64,000 nt of DNA, taken from assembly GCA_023150475.1 (NCBI GenBank), contig JAKLKU010000013.1, positions 100,704 to 164,703 on the forward strand, written 5' to 3'. Numbering within the stretch: the first letter of the stretch is position 1; each line of letters opens with the position of its first letter. The DNA comes from Planctomycetota bacterium. GTDB taxonomy: Bacteria; Planctomycetota; UBA1135; GCA-002686595. Below, piece by piece: positions 35,301 through 44,376 of this stretch. Under the pieces are notes generated by a model. It searched no databases, was not told the origin of the DNA, and worked only from the letters and a program-made list of their open reading frames with translations. The position numbers and the translations under genes are program-made.

Positions 35301-35825
35301 GGTGGTTGCGAGGAGGCCCACGGGAATCGGGCCGATGCGAGACGTCAGGGGCGGAACAAGGTTACACGGGTGAGACGAACGGGGTCGGCCAGGGTTGCAT
35401 CGGAGCCCCGAAAATCGCGCTTTCCGTTTTCCTAGACACGCCCGGCGCGCGCCGGCGGGTTCAGGTTCGCCGGAATCCGCCGGGCGCCCGGCGTCCAGAG
35501 TGACGGAGCTGCTACGGGCTGGACACGGCCCTCGGATTTCAGCCGCGCGCGTGGCGCAGGCTGCTCGTGGGCTCCGCGCGCGGCTGCCGCCGGCTGCCGG
35601 CCAATGACGCCAATGCCGGCGATGCCGGCGATGCCGGCGATGTCGGCGATGCCGGCCGCCACGGCGCCGGTCGCCGCCGTCCCCGCGCGACCGGTGCGGC
35701 CTCGCGGGAGCGCCGCGGTTTGGCGTTCACGACGCGGGCGGCGCTGCCGGCGCGGACCGCGGCGTGCGGCGGGGCGCTTCCGGACGCCAGGGTCGAGCGT
35801 GGTGCTCGAGTCGGTGGCGGGCGAC
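35301..35825. other. Gene-free spacer with 9-bp repeats
   Basis: No supported gene is seen. The spacer holds the GATGCCGGC array at 35603-35656 and a TAACCT hexamer near 35359 (minus strand) that could serve the propeller lipoprotein with a leader of about 50 nt. Confidence 0.55.
35603..35656. repeat. Six tandem 9-bp repeats
   Basis: The unit GATGCCGGC repeats at 35621, 35630 and 35648, with variants at 35603, 35612 and 35639. Being a multiple of three, it makes open frames on both strands that look like repeat peptides but have no gene-like start. Confidence 0.88.
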
Positions 35826-37151
35826 TCAGCCGCGGCGTGCGGACGCGACGAGCTTGGTCGCCAACGCCCGCGCCTTGATGACGCACTGGTCGGAGTTGTC
35901 GTACTCGAAGCGTCCGAACCGACCGAGCGGCACGATGCCGAACGTGTCGAGCCAGCCGAACGCCGCCTCGCGGCGCGCGCCGTACTGCGGATCGAACACG
36001 ACGTACGCGTGACGCGACTCGTGGCGGTCGGTGAAGAGCACTTCGCTCCGCTTCAAGAGCCCCGCACGTTCGAGCCCGGCGAGCACTTGCCCTTCGAGCT
36101 CCTTGCCCGGCGCGCGTGTGCCGCCGCGGAACGTCACTTCGCAGAGGAACGAGCTCTTGCCCGCCGGTGCGTTCGCGTCCGCGTAGTTCGACATGTACGT
36201 GACGCGGTTGGTCGGACCTTGCTCGTCGTGGGGCAGATAGATCCACGAGAGCGGCGGCTGATTGGCTTGGTCGAGCGCGACGAGCATGCAGACGATCGAG
36301 TTGTACTCGAGCGTCTTCATCGCGCGTGCCACGGGCTCCGGCATGCCGGCGACGAGGTCGGGCAGATCGGTCAGCGCGAGCGTCGAGACCACCGCGTCGA
36401 AGTCCTCGCCGTTGACGCGGAACCCGTCGCCGCGCTTCGTGATCTCGCGCACCGGAGTCCTCAAGCGCACGCGCTCGAGCACCGTGCTCGCGATGCCGTC
36501 GGTGATCGCTTGGAAGCCGCCGCGCTTCGGATAGTAGAAGAGCGACTGGTGCGTGTAGCCCTCGGTGCGGATGCCGACCGCGCTCTTCAGGACGTCCTCG
36601 ATCGGCGCGTCGGGCACGCGGCCGGCGACCCAGTCGCTCGAGAGCTCGTGCATCTCGCGCTTCCAGACCTTTTGGTTGTACGGGTCCATGAAGTGCTTCG
36701 CGATGCCGTCGCCGAAGCGCCAACGCACCCACTCGCCGAAGAGCGCCGGTGAAGGCGAGCGCTCGACCTGGCGGCGATGCCACGCGTGGATGTAACCCGC
36801 GAGGCAATCGAAGTTCGCTTGCGGCGGCAGGTCGCCGAGCCCGTTCTCGAAGGGATAGTGCACCCAACGATCGCCGAAGCGGATCTTGGTCTCGCGCTGG
36901 CGCTTCTCGAACGCGCTCGCTCCGCCCGCGCAGTCGATCATCCAGCCCATCGCGACCTGATCCTTCGAGTAGAGGATGTGGCCGCCGGTCTCGTCGTAGG
37001 TGAAGCCGTCGACGGTCTTCGAGCCGCAGAGGCCGCCGACCTTCGAGCTCGCTTCGAAGAGGTGGACGTCGGACTTCGGGATCCCGCCCTCGATCAAGAA
37101 CCGCGCGAGCGAGAGGCCGGAGATGCCGGCGCCGAGGATGGCGATCTTCAC
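35826..37151 (-). CDS. FAD-dependent amine-oxidase-type oxidoreductase (protoporphyrinogen oxidase/UDP-galactopyranose mutase-like)
   Basis: The 441-residue protein starts MKIAILGAGISGLSLARFL with the GxGxxG FAD-binding fold, has FEASSKVGGLCGS near residue 33 and TGGHILYSKD near 56, GGFQAITDGIASTVLERVRL near 220, and the C-terminal FAD loop GRFEYDNSDQCVIKARALA near 410. The pattern fits the NAD(P)-binding, FAD-using superfamily that includes HemY, phytoene desaturase and UDP-galactopyranose mutase; in glycan regions, homologues are often annotated as mutase-like. The substrate is undecided. The start is a GTG with no ribosome site, and a TATCGT hexamer lies about 40 nt upstream. Confidence 0.8.
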   Translation of the reverse strand: MKIAILGAGISGLSLARFLIEGGIPKSDVHLFEASSKVGGLCGSKTVDGFTYDETGGHILYSKDQVAMGWMIDCAGGASAFEKRQRETKIRFGDRWVHYPFENGLGDLPPQANFDCLAGYIHAWHRRQVERSPSPALFGEWVRWRFGDGIAKHFMDPYNQKVWKREMHELSSDWVAGRVPDAPIEDVLKSAVGIRTEGYTHQSLFYYPKRGGFQAITDGIASTVLERVRLRTPVREITKRGDGFRVNGEDFDAVVSTLALTDLPDLVAGMPEPVARAMKTLEYNSIVCMLVALDQANQPPLSWIYLPHDEQGPTNRVTYMSNYADANAPAGKSSFLCEVTFRGGTRAPGKELEGQVLAGLERAGLLKRSEVLFTDRHESRHAYVVFDPQYGARREAAFGWLDTFGIVPLGRFGRFEYDNSDQCVIKARALATKLVASARRG

Positions 37152-37290
37152 GTGGGGGACGGAGCGCTTGGGGGCTGGAGCGAGCGAGCGCAGAACGATA
37201 CCCCGAGTCGCGCGATTCGTCAGCTCCGATGCGGCGTCCCCGCACGTCGGCGTCGTACCGCGGCGCAGAGCCGCCCAACGATCCGCGACT

Positions 37291-38223
37291 TCAGCGCCGG
37301 AACGCCTCGAGCAGCGCGGCGCCGTCGAGCACGGGCAAGCCGAGTCCGTTCGCCTCGAGTTCGTCCGCGAACGCGCGCGACACCGCCGCGTCCACCACGC
37401 TCCGTTCGTCCGTCCGATCGGCGACGACGAGCTCGAGCGCCAGGTCTCCCGAACCGCGGAGTTCGATGCGGCGCGCGTGCGCCTCGGTCACGACCGAGCA
37501 CACATTCCGCGCGAGCGATTCCCGCGTCGGGTCGTCGTCGTCCGAGCGGGCGGGGTCGAGCGCATCGAGCAGGAAGCTCGTCTCGTCCTGCACGTAGACG
37601 ACGATCGCGCCGTGGTCGCTCGTCACCCAGTCGTCGCGAGACGGCGAGGGAGACGCTGAGAGAGCGCCGTCCGCGTCGCCGTGCTCGGCGCGTCGCCGCT
37701 GCGCATGTTCGGAAACGCGCACGTTCAGCCACTCCAGCGCTGCCGACAGCCCCGTGAACCGCAGGTGCTGAGCGTACGCGAGTCGGCCGTCGGCTTCGCG
37801 AAACACGCGCGCGCCGCAAACTTGCCAGCGCTCCAGGAACTCCTCGAGCCGCGGGTCGTCGAGCGGCGGCGTCCGAGGCACCGGAGACCCGAGCAGTCCG
37901 TCCGGATCGACTTCGATCGCCGGGCTGAAGCCGACGAGATAGCGCCGGCCTTCGGCGATCGCCTGGAGCGCGGGAGCCGCGCGATCGTGGCGCGCCGGTA
38001 CGACGCCGCGCGTGAGCACGAACAACTCCGCCGCGTCGTGCGGTTCGTCGAGCCGCAGCAGGAGCTCCTGCGACTCCCAACGAATCGACTTCGCTACGAA
38101 GAGCTCGGACAGGTCGATGTCGAGACGGAACGATGCGCGGAGCGCGCCGTCGGGAAATGGATCGAGCGGACGGCACGCGAAGGCGATCGCGCACGCCGCG
38201 GCGAGCGCGGGGACGGGCCTCAC
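37291..38223 (-). CDS. Predicted lipoprotein, paralogue of its upstream neighbour
   Basis: The 310-residue protein has a lipobox ending IAFAC (Cys about 17) and then IRWESQELLLRLDEPHDAAELFVLTRGV, which matches MRWERQDVFLRYDARADVAELLLVYDDV in the gene just upstream. The two keep the same order of features for about 150 residues (YLVGFSPAIEVD against YFAIGDWPLEFD), then differ. The GTG start overlaps the previous stop by GTGA. The function is unknown; a tandem duplication followed by divergence is the simplest reading. Confidence 0.72.
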   Translation of the reverse strand: MRPVPALAAACAIAFACRPLDPFPDGALRASFRLDIDLSELFVAKSIRWESQELLLRLDEPHDAAELFVLTRGVVPARHDRAAPALQAIAEGRRYLVGFSPAIEVDPDGLLGSPVPRTPPLDDPRLEEFLERWQVCGARVFREADGRLAYAQHLRFTGLSAALEWLNVRVSEHAQRRRAEHGDADGALSASPSPSRDDWVTSDHGAIVVYVQDETSFLLDALDPARSDDDDPTRESLARNVCSVVTEAHARRIELRGSGDLALELVVADRTDERSVVDAAVSRAFADELEANGLGLPVLDGAALLEAFRR

Positions 38224-39140
38224 CGTCCTGCCTCTTGTGTCAGGGCGCTGCGCCAGCGTTGGACGCGAGCCTCGGCCGTCTCCTTGTGTTCGAGCGGTAA
38301 CTGCGAGTTCGCGATGCGGCGAGCGAGCGCGCTGTCGGCGGACTTCCGCGCTCCGTGCGGTGCGCCGAAATGGAGCGTGATCGTGTGGGTTTCGTCGGAA
38401 TTCCAACGGAAGACGGCGAGTCCGTCGGCGAGCGCGAGTTCGGTGAGCGCCTGGGCCATTCCCGCGACTGCGGCGTCGTCTGCCTCCTTCGCGACGTGGC
38501 GCATGAGCGCAGCGAGCCAGTGCGCGCCGTGAGGCGCTCGGAACTCGAGTCCGTCCGCGCCGATCGTGATCCATGGATCGCCGGAGCGTGCGTGATCGCG
38601 CCACGCTTGCCACTCGCTCTCCGTGAATGCACTGCCGGTGCCCGTGTCCGCGAGGATCCCGCGTGACAGGGCCAGGTTCGCGGCTTGGACGACGAGCGAG
38701 AAGCGCGGCAGTCGGATGCGCTGGACCACCGAGAGGTATCCGGGTCCCTCGAGATGCAAGCTGGCTTCCGTGACTTCGACGCCGCGGAAGAATTCGATCG
38801 CGAGCGCTTCGGGTGAGCCCGGCGGTGGCGAGTCCGTCGCCCAACTCCGGATCGGGTTCGAATCCGCGTCTATGACGCATTCGTCGAGGTCGAACTCTAA
38901 CGGCCAGTCGCCGATCGCGAAGTAGCGCTTCCTCGCGGCGATCGCTTCGACGGTGCGCTCCGCGGCGGCCGTGTTCTCGGAGCCGGAGTAGACGTCGTCG
39001 TAGACGAGCAGGAGCTCCGCGACGTCGGCCCGCGCGTCGTAGCGCAGGAACACGTCCTGCCGCTCCCAACGCATCACTTCGATGCACGAGCTCGTCCACG
39101 TCGCCGAGACGAGCACCAGCCAGAAGAGCCACGAACGCAT
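38220..39140 (-). CDS. Predicted lipoprotein, paralogue of its downstream neighbour
   Basis: The 306-residue protein has a signal with a Cys19 (WTSSCIEV) and the RWERQDVFLRYD motif shared with the next gene. The C-terminal half contains a DGLEFRAPHGAHWLAALMRHV stretch and ends in a short basic helix. The ATG follows GGGAGG at 6-nt spacing, one of the better ribosome sites in the window. The two lipoproteins form an operon; no known family is recognised. Confidence 0.75.
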   Translation of the reverse strand: MRSWLFWLVLVSATWTSSCIEVMRWERQDVFLRYDARADVAELLLVYDDVYSGSENTAAAERTVEAIAARKRYFAIGDWPLEFDLDECVIDADSNPIRSWATDSPPPGSPEALAIEFFRGVEVTEASLHLEGPGYLSVVQRIRLPRFSLVVQAANLALSRGILADTGTGSAFTESEWQAWRDHARSGDPWITIGADGLEFRAPHGAHWLAALMRHVAKEADDAAVAGMAQALTELALADGLAVFRWNSDETHTITLHFGAPHGARKSADSALARRIANSQLPLEHKETAEARVQRWRSALTQEAGR

Positions 39141-39191
39141 GCGCGCCTCCCGTGTCGGGGGAAGAAGACCGACGGCGAGAGCGTAGCTCGT

Positions 39192-40211
39192 TCAGCGCTC
39201 GCGCACCAAACACTCGCGCGGCAGCTCGAGACGCGCGAGCAAGTCGGCCGCGTCCTCGAGCCAGCGGCGGCCGTCGGTCGTGTAACCGGCGGTCGGTGCG
39301 AGCGTGGGGGAGAGCTCGCGGAAGTACGCATTGAACGCGTCCATCGCGGTCTCGCGTGCGTACTTCGCGAGGCACGACGCGAGCGCGACCGCGAACGAGC
39401 GTCGCTCCGCCTTCTCCGCGAAGAGGATCTGCATGCGCCGCGGCCCGGAGCGCTCGACCACGGTGTACTCGGAAAGCCCGTCGTCCTCGCGCACGAGCTC
39501 GACCGCGGCGCCCGGATAGAGCCGCCCGAGCAAGCCGCCGTAGTGCGCGCGGCCGCCTTGGCGGTCGACGACGCAGCGCAAACCTTCGCTCGCGTGGAGC
39601 GCCCACACGCGCGCGAGGATCGCGGCGCACTGTTCCCAGCTCGTGCGCGACTTGTTCTCGGTCCGCGCGAAGCTCTGGTTGAGCTCGCGTTCCGGCACGA
39701 CGCGCACGCCGGCGTCGACGAGTTCGACCGACGCTTTCCTGAGCGCCCGCGCGAGCCTTTCGACGCGCAGCTCGAGCGTCGGTCCGTCGACGTGACTCGG
39801 CAAGCGCGCCGGCAACCGCGTGAACCACGGATGCGGCTCGAAGCTCTCGCGCGGGAACGCGAGCTCCGCCGGACTCTCGCGCATCAACGTCTCGCCCGAA
39901 CGCACGACCGAGCGCGCGGGATCGAGCAACGCGAGGAAACCGAGCGCCGTCGCTTCGAGGCGTTTCGCGCCCTTCGGCGTGCGGTTGAAGACCTTCTTCG
40001 AGTCGGCGACGACGAAACGTTTCGGATCGTCGCTCGGTTTCTGCGACACGACTCCGTCGAGCACCTTCCACAGGTTCGGCTCGTTCGTGCGCGAGCGGAA
40101 CACCGCGTACCCGAGCGTCAGCGGCCCGAGCAGCGGGCCGAGACCCGCCTCGTCGACGCCGGCGAGCACGCGCAGCTTGACGGCGCTTTGGCCCGACTCC
40201 TCCGCAGGCAT
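39192..40211 (-). CDS. Divergent RNase HII-like protein
   Basis: The 339-residue protein has the RNase HII landmarks in order: GVDEAGLGPLLGPLT (Asp20, Glu21), VVADSKKVF (70), VVDRQGGRAHYGG near 215, and KYARETAMDAFNAYF near 278 followed by TAGYTTDGRRWLE, where canonical enzymes have RD...M and KGYGT..H. The fourth acidic ligand is thus Glu instead of Asp. It is about 130 residues longer than usual RNase HII (about 200), with an insertion in the middle (residues about 80-200). It may remove ribonucleotides or RNA primers from DNA; activity with Glu at the fourth site is uncertain. It lies 31 bp downstream of lgt. Confidence 0.75.
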   Translation of the reverse strand: MPAEESGQSAVKLRVLAGVDEAGLGPLLGPLTLGYAVFRSRTNEPNLWKVLDGVVSQKPSDDPKRFVVADSKKVFNRTPKGAKRLEATALGFLALLDPARSVVRSGETLMRESPAELAFPRESFEPHPWFTRLPARLPSHVDGPTLELRVERLARALRKASVELVDAGVRVVPERELNQSFARTENKSRTSWEQCAAILARVWALHASEGLRCVVDRQGGRAHYGGLLGRLYPGAAVELVREDDGLSEYTVVERSGPRRMQILFAEKAERRSFAVALASCLAKYARETAMDAFNAYFRELSPTLAPTAGYTTDGRRWLEDAADLLARLELPRECLVRER

Positions 40212-40242
40212 CGCTGGCGCCTCGGGTGCTCGCTCTCGGACG

Positions 40243-41097
40243 TCAGATCGGCGCTGCGTCGCGCCGCTTCGCGTTGGCGACGAGCCACGCGAGCGCGAGC
40301 GAACCGGCGACGAGCGAGATCAACTGCGACGTCGAGAGCTTGCCGTCGAACCACACGCCGCGCAGCGTATCGCCGCGGAAGTGCTCGATGATCGAACGGT
40401 TGATCGCGTAGCCGACGATCAGGATCAGACTGACCTGGCCGCGGTAGTGCCGGCGCTGCAAGAGGAACCCGCCGACCGCCGCGAGCAAGAAGCCGTTCAG
40501 ACTCATCCACGGCTGCGTCGCCCACAGCACCTGCCCCGCGTTCTCGTCGCCGAAGAGCGAATGCTCCGGCAGCGGGTTCGGGACGTGCAGCACCAGCGGG
40601 AAGACGGAGTCCGCGAACTCCGGCGGCACGATCGAGCCGTAATCGTCGCCGACCAGCAAACAGCCGATTCGGCCGATCCCGTAGCCGACGAAACCGGCGA
40701 CGAGGCCGAGGTCCATCGCTCCTGGGATCTTGATGTCGTGCGTGAAGCAGTACCACGAACCGCCGACCATGCCGCCGAAGAGCCCGCCGTACATCACGAG
40801 CCCGCCTTCCCAGACGAAGAGCATCGTCCACGGTTGGTCGAGGTACTGATGGCCGACCGGCGAGCCCTTCGAGACTTCGACGATCACGTAGACGAGCCGC
40901 GCGCCGATCACGATGCCGATCAGGATCCACACCGGCAGCGACGCGTAGCGAGCGAGGTCTTTCGCCGGATCGGCGAGCCGGCGCTCGACGAGCTTCGTGA
41001 AGAGCCACGAGCCGACCAGGAAACCGATCGCGAGCATCACGCCGAACGAGCGGACGTGGAAATCGATTCCAGGGATCGTGAACAGGATCGGATGCAT
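40243..41097 (-). CDS. lgt: Prolipoprotein diacylglyceryl transferase
   Basis: Lgt transfers diacylglycerol from phosphatidylglycerol to the lipobox Cys of prolipoproteins in the inner membrane. The 284-residue protein has about seven membrane helices, the conserved HVRSFGVMLAIGF start, WEGGLVMYGGLFGG near 103-116 (with the family's GG-x-x-YGG arrangement) and the GRIGCLLVGDDYG signature near 145, followed by FRGDTLRGVWFDGKLSTSQLISL. It would process the many lipoproteins in this window. TATCCT 9 nt before the ATG suggests a leaderless message. Confidence 0.95.
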   Translation of the reverse strand: MHPILFTIPGIDFHVRSFGVMLAIGFLVGSWLFTKLVERRLADPAKDLARYASLPVWILIGIVIGARLVYVIVEVSKGSPVGHQYLDQPWTMLFVWEGGLVMYGGLFGGMVGGSWYCFTHDIKIPGAMDLGLVAGFVGYGIGRIGCLLVGDDYGSIVPPEFADSVFPLVLHVPNPLPEHSLFGDENAGQVLWATQPWMSLNGFLLAAVGGFLLQRRHYRGQVSLILIVGYAINRSIIEHFRGDTLRGVWFDGKLSTSQLISLVAGSLALAWLVANAKRRDAAPI

Positions 41098-41106
41098 GGG
41101 GGCGGG

Positions 41107-41112
41107 AGGATA
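41107..41112 (-). promoter_or_regulatory. Candidate -10 element, leaderless, lgt
   Basis: TATCCT on the minus strand ends 9 nt before the lgt ATG at 41097. The intervening bases are nearly all C and hold no ribosome site. Confidence 0.5.
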
Positions 41113-41242
41113 GCGAGCACGTCGAAGGAGCGCGAACCGCGAGGGGCAGGCGTCGCGCGCTTGCCTGCGCGATACCGTTCGCCGAGTCCGCGGAGCGCCG
41201 TCGCGCACTCGGCTCGCGATTGGCGCACGCTCGCGTTCCGCG

Positions 41243-41248
41243 TATGGT
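41243..41248 (+). promoter_or_regulatory. Candidate -10 element, leaderless, methyltransferase
   Basis: TATGGT ends 7 nt before the ATG at 41256. It overlaps a possible upstream ATG at 41244, so if it is a promoter the upstream ATG cannot be the start. Confidence 0.4.
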
Positions 41249-41255
41249 TTCCCGG

Positions 41256-42230
41256 ATGCCCCAAGCTCCTTTCGTCGTTCGCACCGAGCACGTGCCGTGT
41301 CCGCTGTGCGCGCTCGATCGGCCGAAGCCGTACCGCTCGCGGATGTACCGCATCGGCGACACGCGCTTCGACCTCGTGCGTTGCCCGTGTGGGTTCGTGT
41401 ACGTGAACCCGCGGCCCGACGGCGAGACGCTCGGGAAGATGTACGACGACGCCGACTACTACACCGACGGCTACAACCTCGGCGTCGAGACCGAGAACTA
41501 CTTCGCGCGCAAGGACGAGCTGCTCGCGCACTACGACGGAGTCGTCGCGGAGCTCGAACGTACGTTGTGCGAGCCCGGCGACCTGCTCGAGCTCGGCTCC
41601 GCCGGCGGGTTCTTCCTCGCGGCGGCGCGCAAACGCGGCTGGCGCGTCAAAGGCATCGAGATCTCGCCGCCCGCGGTCGAGTACTCGCGCCGCGAGATGC
41701 AGCTCGACATCCACTCGGGCGATCTCTTCGAAGCGCCGTTTCCTGAGAAGAGCTTCGACCTCGTCGTCGCCGACAACGTGCTCGAGCACACGACGAACCC
41801 GGAAAAGGTGCTCGTCAAGCTGCGCTCGTTGCTCAAACCCGGCGGGCACCTGCTCGTGATCGTGCCGAGCTACGTCAACTCACCGTTCTTCCGGCTGATC
41901 CTGTTCGTGCAGCGAGTCGTGCCGAGGCGGTTCCTCGGGCCGCAGCTCGTCAAGATCCTGAAGCTCGACCCCGACGCCGATCCGAAGGGCGGCGGGTACC
42001 CGTATCACATCCTCGAGTTCGATCGTCCGACGCTCACGGCGCTCGTCGAACGCGCGGGCCTGAAGGTCGAGCGCGTCGAAGGTTCGGTGCCGTTGCCCGC
42101 GGAAGTGTTCAAAGCGCGGAGCACGACGCTGCGCGTCTTCCTGCTGCGCACGATCTTCAAGACGCTCGACCTCGGCATGCGCCTCGGCGTGTTGCCGGGC
42201 GCTCGTCTGACGCTGGTTGCGCGCGCCTGA
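41256..42230 (+). CDS. SAM-dependent methyltransferase with N-terminal zinc ribbon
   Basis: The 324-residue protein begins with CPLC and CPCGFVYVNPRP knuckles (residues about 13-52), the zinc ribbon seen before Methyltransf_23 domains that act on sugars in glycan clusters. The SAM site is LLELGSAGGFFLAAARKRGW near 112, with DLVVADNVLEHTTNP near 170. A C-terminal helix carrying RVFLLRTIFKTLDLGM suggests membrane contact. The ATG at 41256 is chosen over 41244 because a -10-like hexamer covers the latter. It is convergent with a glycosyltransferase gene, which fits a role in surface glycan modification. Confidence 0.85.
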   Translation: MPQAPFVVRTEHVPCPLCALDRPKPYRSRMYRIGDTRFDLVRCPCGFVYVNPRPDGETLGKMYDDADYYTDGYNLGVETENYFARKDELLAHYDGVVAELERTLCEPGDLLELGSAGGFFLAAARKRGWRVKGIEISPPAVEYSRREMQLDIHSGDLFEAPFPEKSFDLVVADNVLEHTTNPEKVLVKLRSLLKPGGHLLVIVPSYVNSPFFRLILFVQRVVPRRFLGPQLVKILKLDPDADPKGGGYPYHILEFDRPTLTALVERAGLKVERVEGSVPLPAEVFKARSTTLRVFLLRTIFKTLDLGMRLGVLPGARLTLVARA

Positions 42231-42261
42231 CGCAGCGCGTGCCCCCGGCGCGCAGGCCCGT

Positions 42262-44376
42262 TCACGGCGCGCGCAATTGCGCGAGCAGTTCCGGCGGCAG
42301 CTCGTTCGCGAGCGCGGCGAGCACGCGTTCGCGCTCCGCGCGTTCCGGATGCACGTGCGCCAGGCCTTCCGCGAAGCCGCGCCACGCCGCTGCGCGGTGC
42401 GCCGGGTTCTCCATCGCCAGGAGTTCGAGTCCGGCGGGCGGCTCTTCGCGGTCGTCGAGCAGCGCGAACCCGATGCCCCAGCACACGTCGGCGTAGAACT
42501 TCGCGTCGAGCGACTTCAGGCTCTTGCGCACGAGCTTCACGTCCGCGTCGATGCCGCGCGCGAGCAAGCGGCCGAGGAAGAGTCCGTGTCCGCGCGCGAG
42601 CGGGCCCTGCAGCTTCGGCTCGGCGAACGCGACCATGCGCACGTTCTCGTTGATCAGCCGCTCGTTGACGCTCACGAGCGCCGGTTCCCACGGCAAGCAG
42701 AGCCCTTCGACCGCTTGCTCGGCGAACGGCACTCCGGCGTCGAGCCAACCGACGAACATGTCCGCGACGCGCTTGCCGCTCTTCGCGAGATCGCCGTGAC
42801 GCGGCCTGAGGAACGTGCCGAAGCCGCGCGCCAGGTCCGCGTGGTACTCCGCGGGCCAGCCTTCGACGACGGCCGCGAGCGTGAAGCAGCTCGTGTCGCC
42901 GCGGCACTCGGCCGACAGCGCGAACGCGCGGTTGTAGCCCAGGCCGTAGTACACCTTGGCGCGGTGGACGGCGGGCACGCGCGCGATGCGGTCGATCGAA
43001 TCGGCTTGCGTGTGTTGGTTGCGCGCGCCGAGCAAGCCGCGCGAGAAGTACGCGTAGTTGCAGCCCTCGTAGCGCCAGCCGACGTCCTTCGGCGTCGCGT
43101 TCTCCTGGAGCAAGCCGAGGTTGAAGAGCCCCGACGCGAACATCGCGGCGCCGGCGCTCCAGCCGACGACGCGCTGCCAGACCGGTCGTTTGCCGCAGGC
43201 CCAGTGCTGCACCAGCGCGCCGACGAGCAGCGTCGCGAAGCCGAAGTGCAGCAGGAAGTATCGGTAGCCCGCGACCGCGACCGTGCCGTCGTGGCCGCCG
43301 AGCACGAGGTTCGAGAACGCGTACGCGAGCGAACACGCCGGCAAGTAGAAGAAGAGCGGCACGAACGCGGCGCGCGCCGCGGCGCGCTCCGACGGTCCGA
43401 ACTCGTCGCCGACGCCGTTCGCGGTGAGGCTCGCGCGCGCGAGGCGGAAGAAGTCGCGGATCGCGCCGCGCGCGAACGCGAGCCACGCGATCAGGAACGC
43501 GCCGAGGAACGCGAAGTCGGCGATGCGACCGCTCGCGCCGGCGAACCCGGAGAACTGCGACGCGACGTGCAGGTGCTCGGCGTAGAAGCCGACGAGCCGT
43601 TGCAGCGGTCCCGCGGCCTTTTCCGCGACTTCGACGCCGAAGCGTTTGTCGAGGAACGCGACGCCGCGGCTGTCGTGGCCGAGGTTCAGCAGGATCAGCG
43701 GCAGGAGCCCGAGCACCAGGCCGGGGATCAGCCAAGCGAGGTCCTTCAGCGTGCGCTTGAAGCCGCGCAACCCGACGTGCACGAAAGCGTTCATCGCCGC
43801 GGGCAAGAGCGCGCCGAGGAACACGAAGATCGAGAAGCCGGTCGTGAAGCCGGCGAACACGAGGCCCGAGCGCGTGCAGCCGCGCGCGTGGCACAGGAAG
43901 AAGCCGAGCAGCGCCGCGAGCGAGAAGAAGACGTTCTCGTAGTGGTTGCCCGACGCGATCAGCGAGTACTTGACCGACGTCGTCGTGCCGAGCGCGAAGA
44001 TCAACGCGCTCGCCGCCGCGCCGCGCGGCCCGAAGAACGTGCGCGCGAAGAGGAACGTGACGATCAGCGCGAGCAAGCCCAGCGTGAACGGCACGAGCTT
44101 GAGCGCGAAGTAGCTCTGCCCGAAGACCTGGTAGTAGGGGATCGCGAGCAGTCCGGTCAGCAGCTGGCCCGCGGCGTTGTCGTAGTAGTCGCGCAGCGGC
44201 AGGCTGTGGCCCTCGGGCAGCACCTTCGGAATGGTGCCCATCGGGTAGAGCTCGAACGTCGCGAGCACGGTGCCGTCGAAGGCGCGCGTGAGCACGAGCC
44301 AACGCACCACCGAGTAGATGGCGAGCGCGACGACGAGCCAGACGAGGCCGCCCTTAGATTCGCCCGGTGACCGCAA
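42262..44376 (-). CDS. GT-C-type membrane glycosyltransferase
   Basis: The 704-residue protein has about eleven hydrophobic helices in the first 430 residues and a soluble C-terminal part of about 250 residues. The first lumenal loop has RDYYDNAAGQLL, in the place where GT-C enzymes such as PMT/ArnT carry their acidic catalytic residue. These enzymes take sugar from a polyprenyl phosphate. It overlaps by 23 bp the DPM1-like gene upstream, which would make that lipid-linked sugar. The start is the TTG at 44376, no better start being available before the first helix. The soluble domain is not recognised. Confidence 0.78.
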   Translation of the reverse strand: MRSPGESKGGLVWLVVALAIYSVVRWLVLTRAFDGTVLATFELYPMGTIPKVLPEGHSLPLRDYYDNAAGQLLTGLLAIPYYQVFGQSYFALKLVPFTLGLLALIVTFLFARTFFGPRGAAASALIFALGTTTSVKYSLIASGNHYENVFFSLAALLGFFLCHARGCTRSGLVFAGFTTGFSIFVFLGALLPAAMNAFVHVGLRGFKRTLKDLAWLIPGLVLGLLPLILLNLGHDSRGVAFLDKRFGVEVAEKAAGPLQRLVGFYAEHLHVASQFSGFAGASGRIADFAFLGAFLIAWLAFARGAIRDFFRLARASLTANGVGDEFGPSERAAARAAFVPLFFYLPACSLAYAFSNLVLGGHDGTVAVAGYRYFLLHFGFATLLVGALVQHWACGKRPVWQRVVGWSAGAAMFASGLFNLGLLQENATPKDVGWRYEGCNYAYFSRGLLGARNQHTQADSIDRIARVPAVHRAKVYYGLGYNRAFALSAECRGDTSCFTLAAVVEGWPAEYHADLARGFGTFLRPRHGDLAKSGKRVADMFVGWLDAGVPFAEQAVEGLCLPWEPALVSVNERLINENVRMVAFAEPKLQGPLARGHGLFLGRLLARGIDADVKLVRKSLKSLDAKFYADVCWGIGFALLDDREEPPAGLELLAMENPAHRAAAWRGFAEGLAHVHPERAERERVLAALANELPPELLAQLRAP

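Noticed and set aside
35567..35878. Small gene encoding Ala-Gly-Asp repeats
   Set aside because: The repeat peptide comes from the 9-bp array; both strands are open and neither has a ribosome site or a conserved flank.
38854..38865. GGGTTCGAATCC, resembling a tRNA T-arm
   Set aside because: It lies within a lipoprotein gene and no acceptor, D or anticodon stems can be drawn around it.
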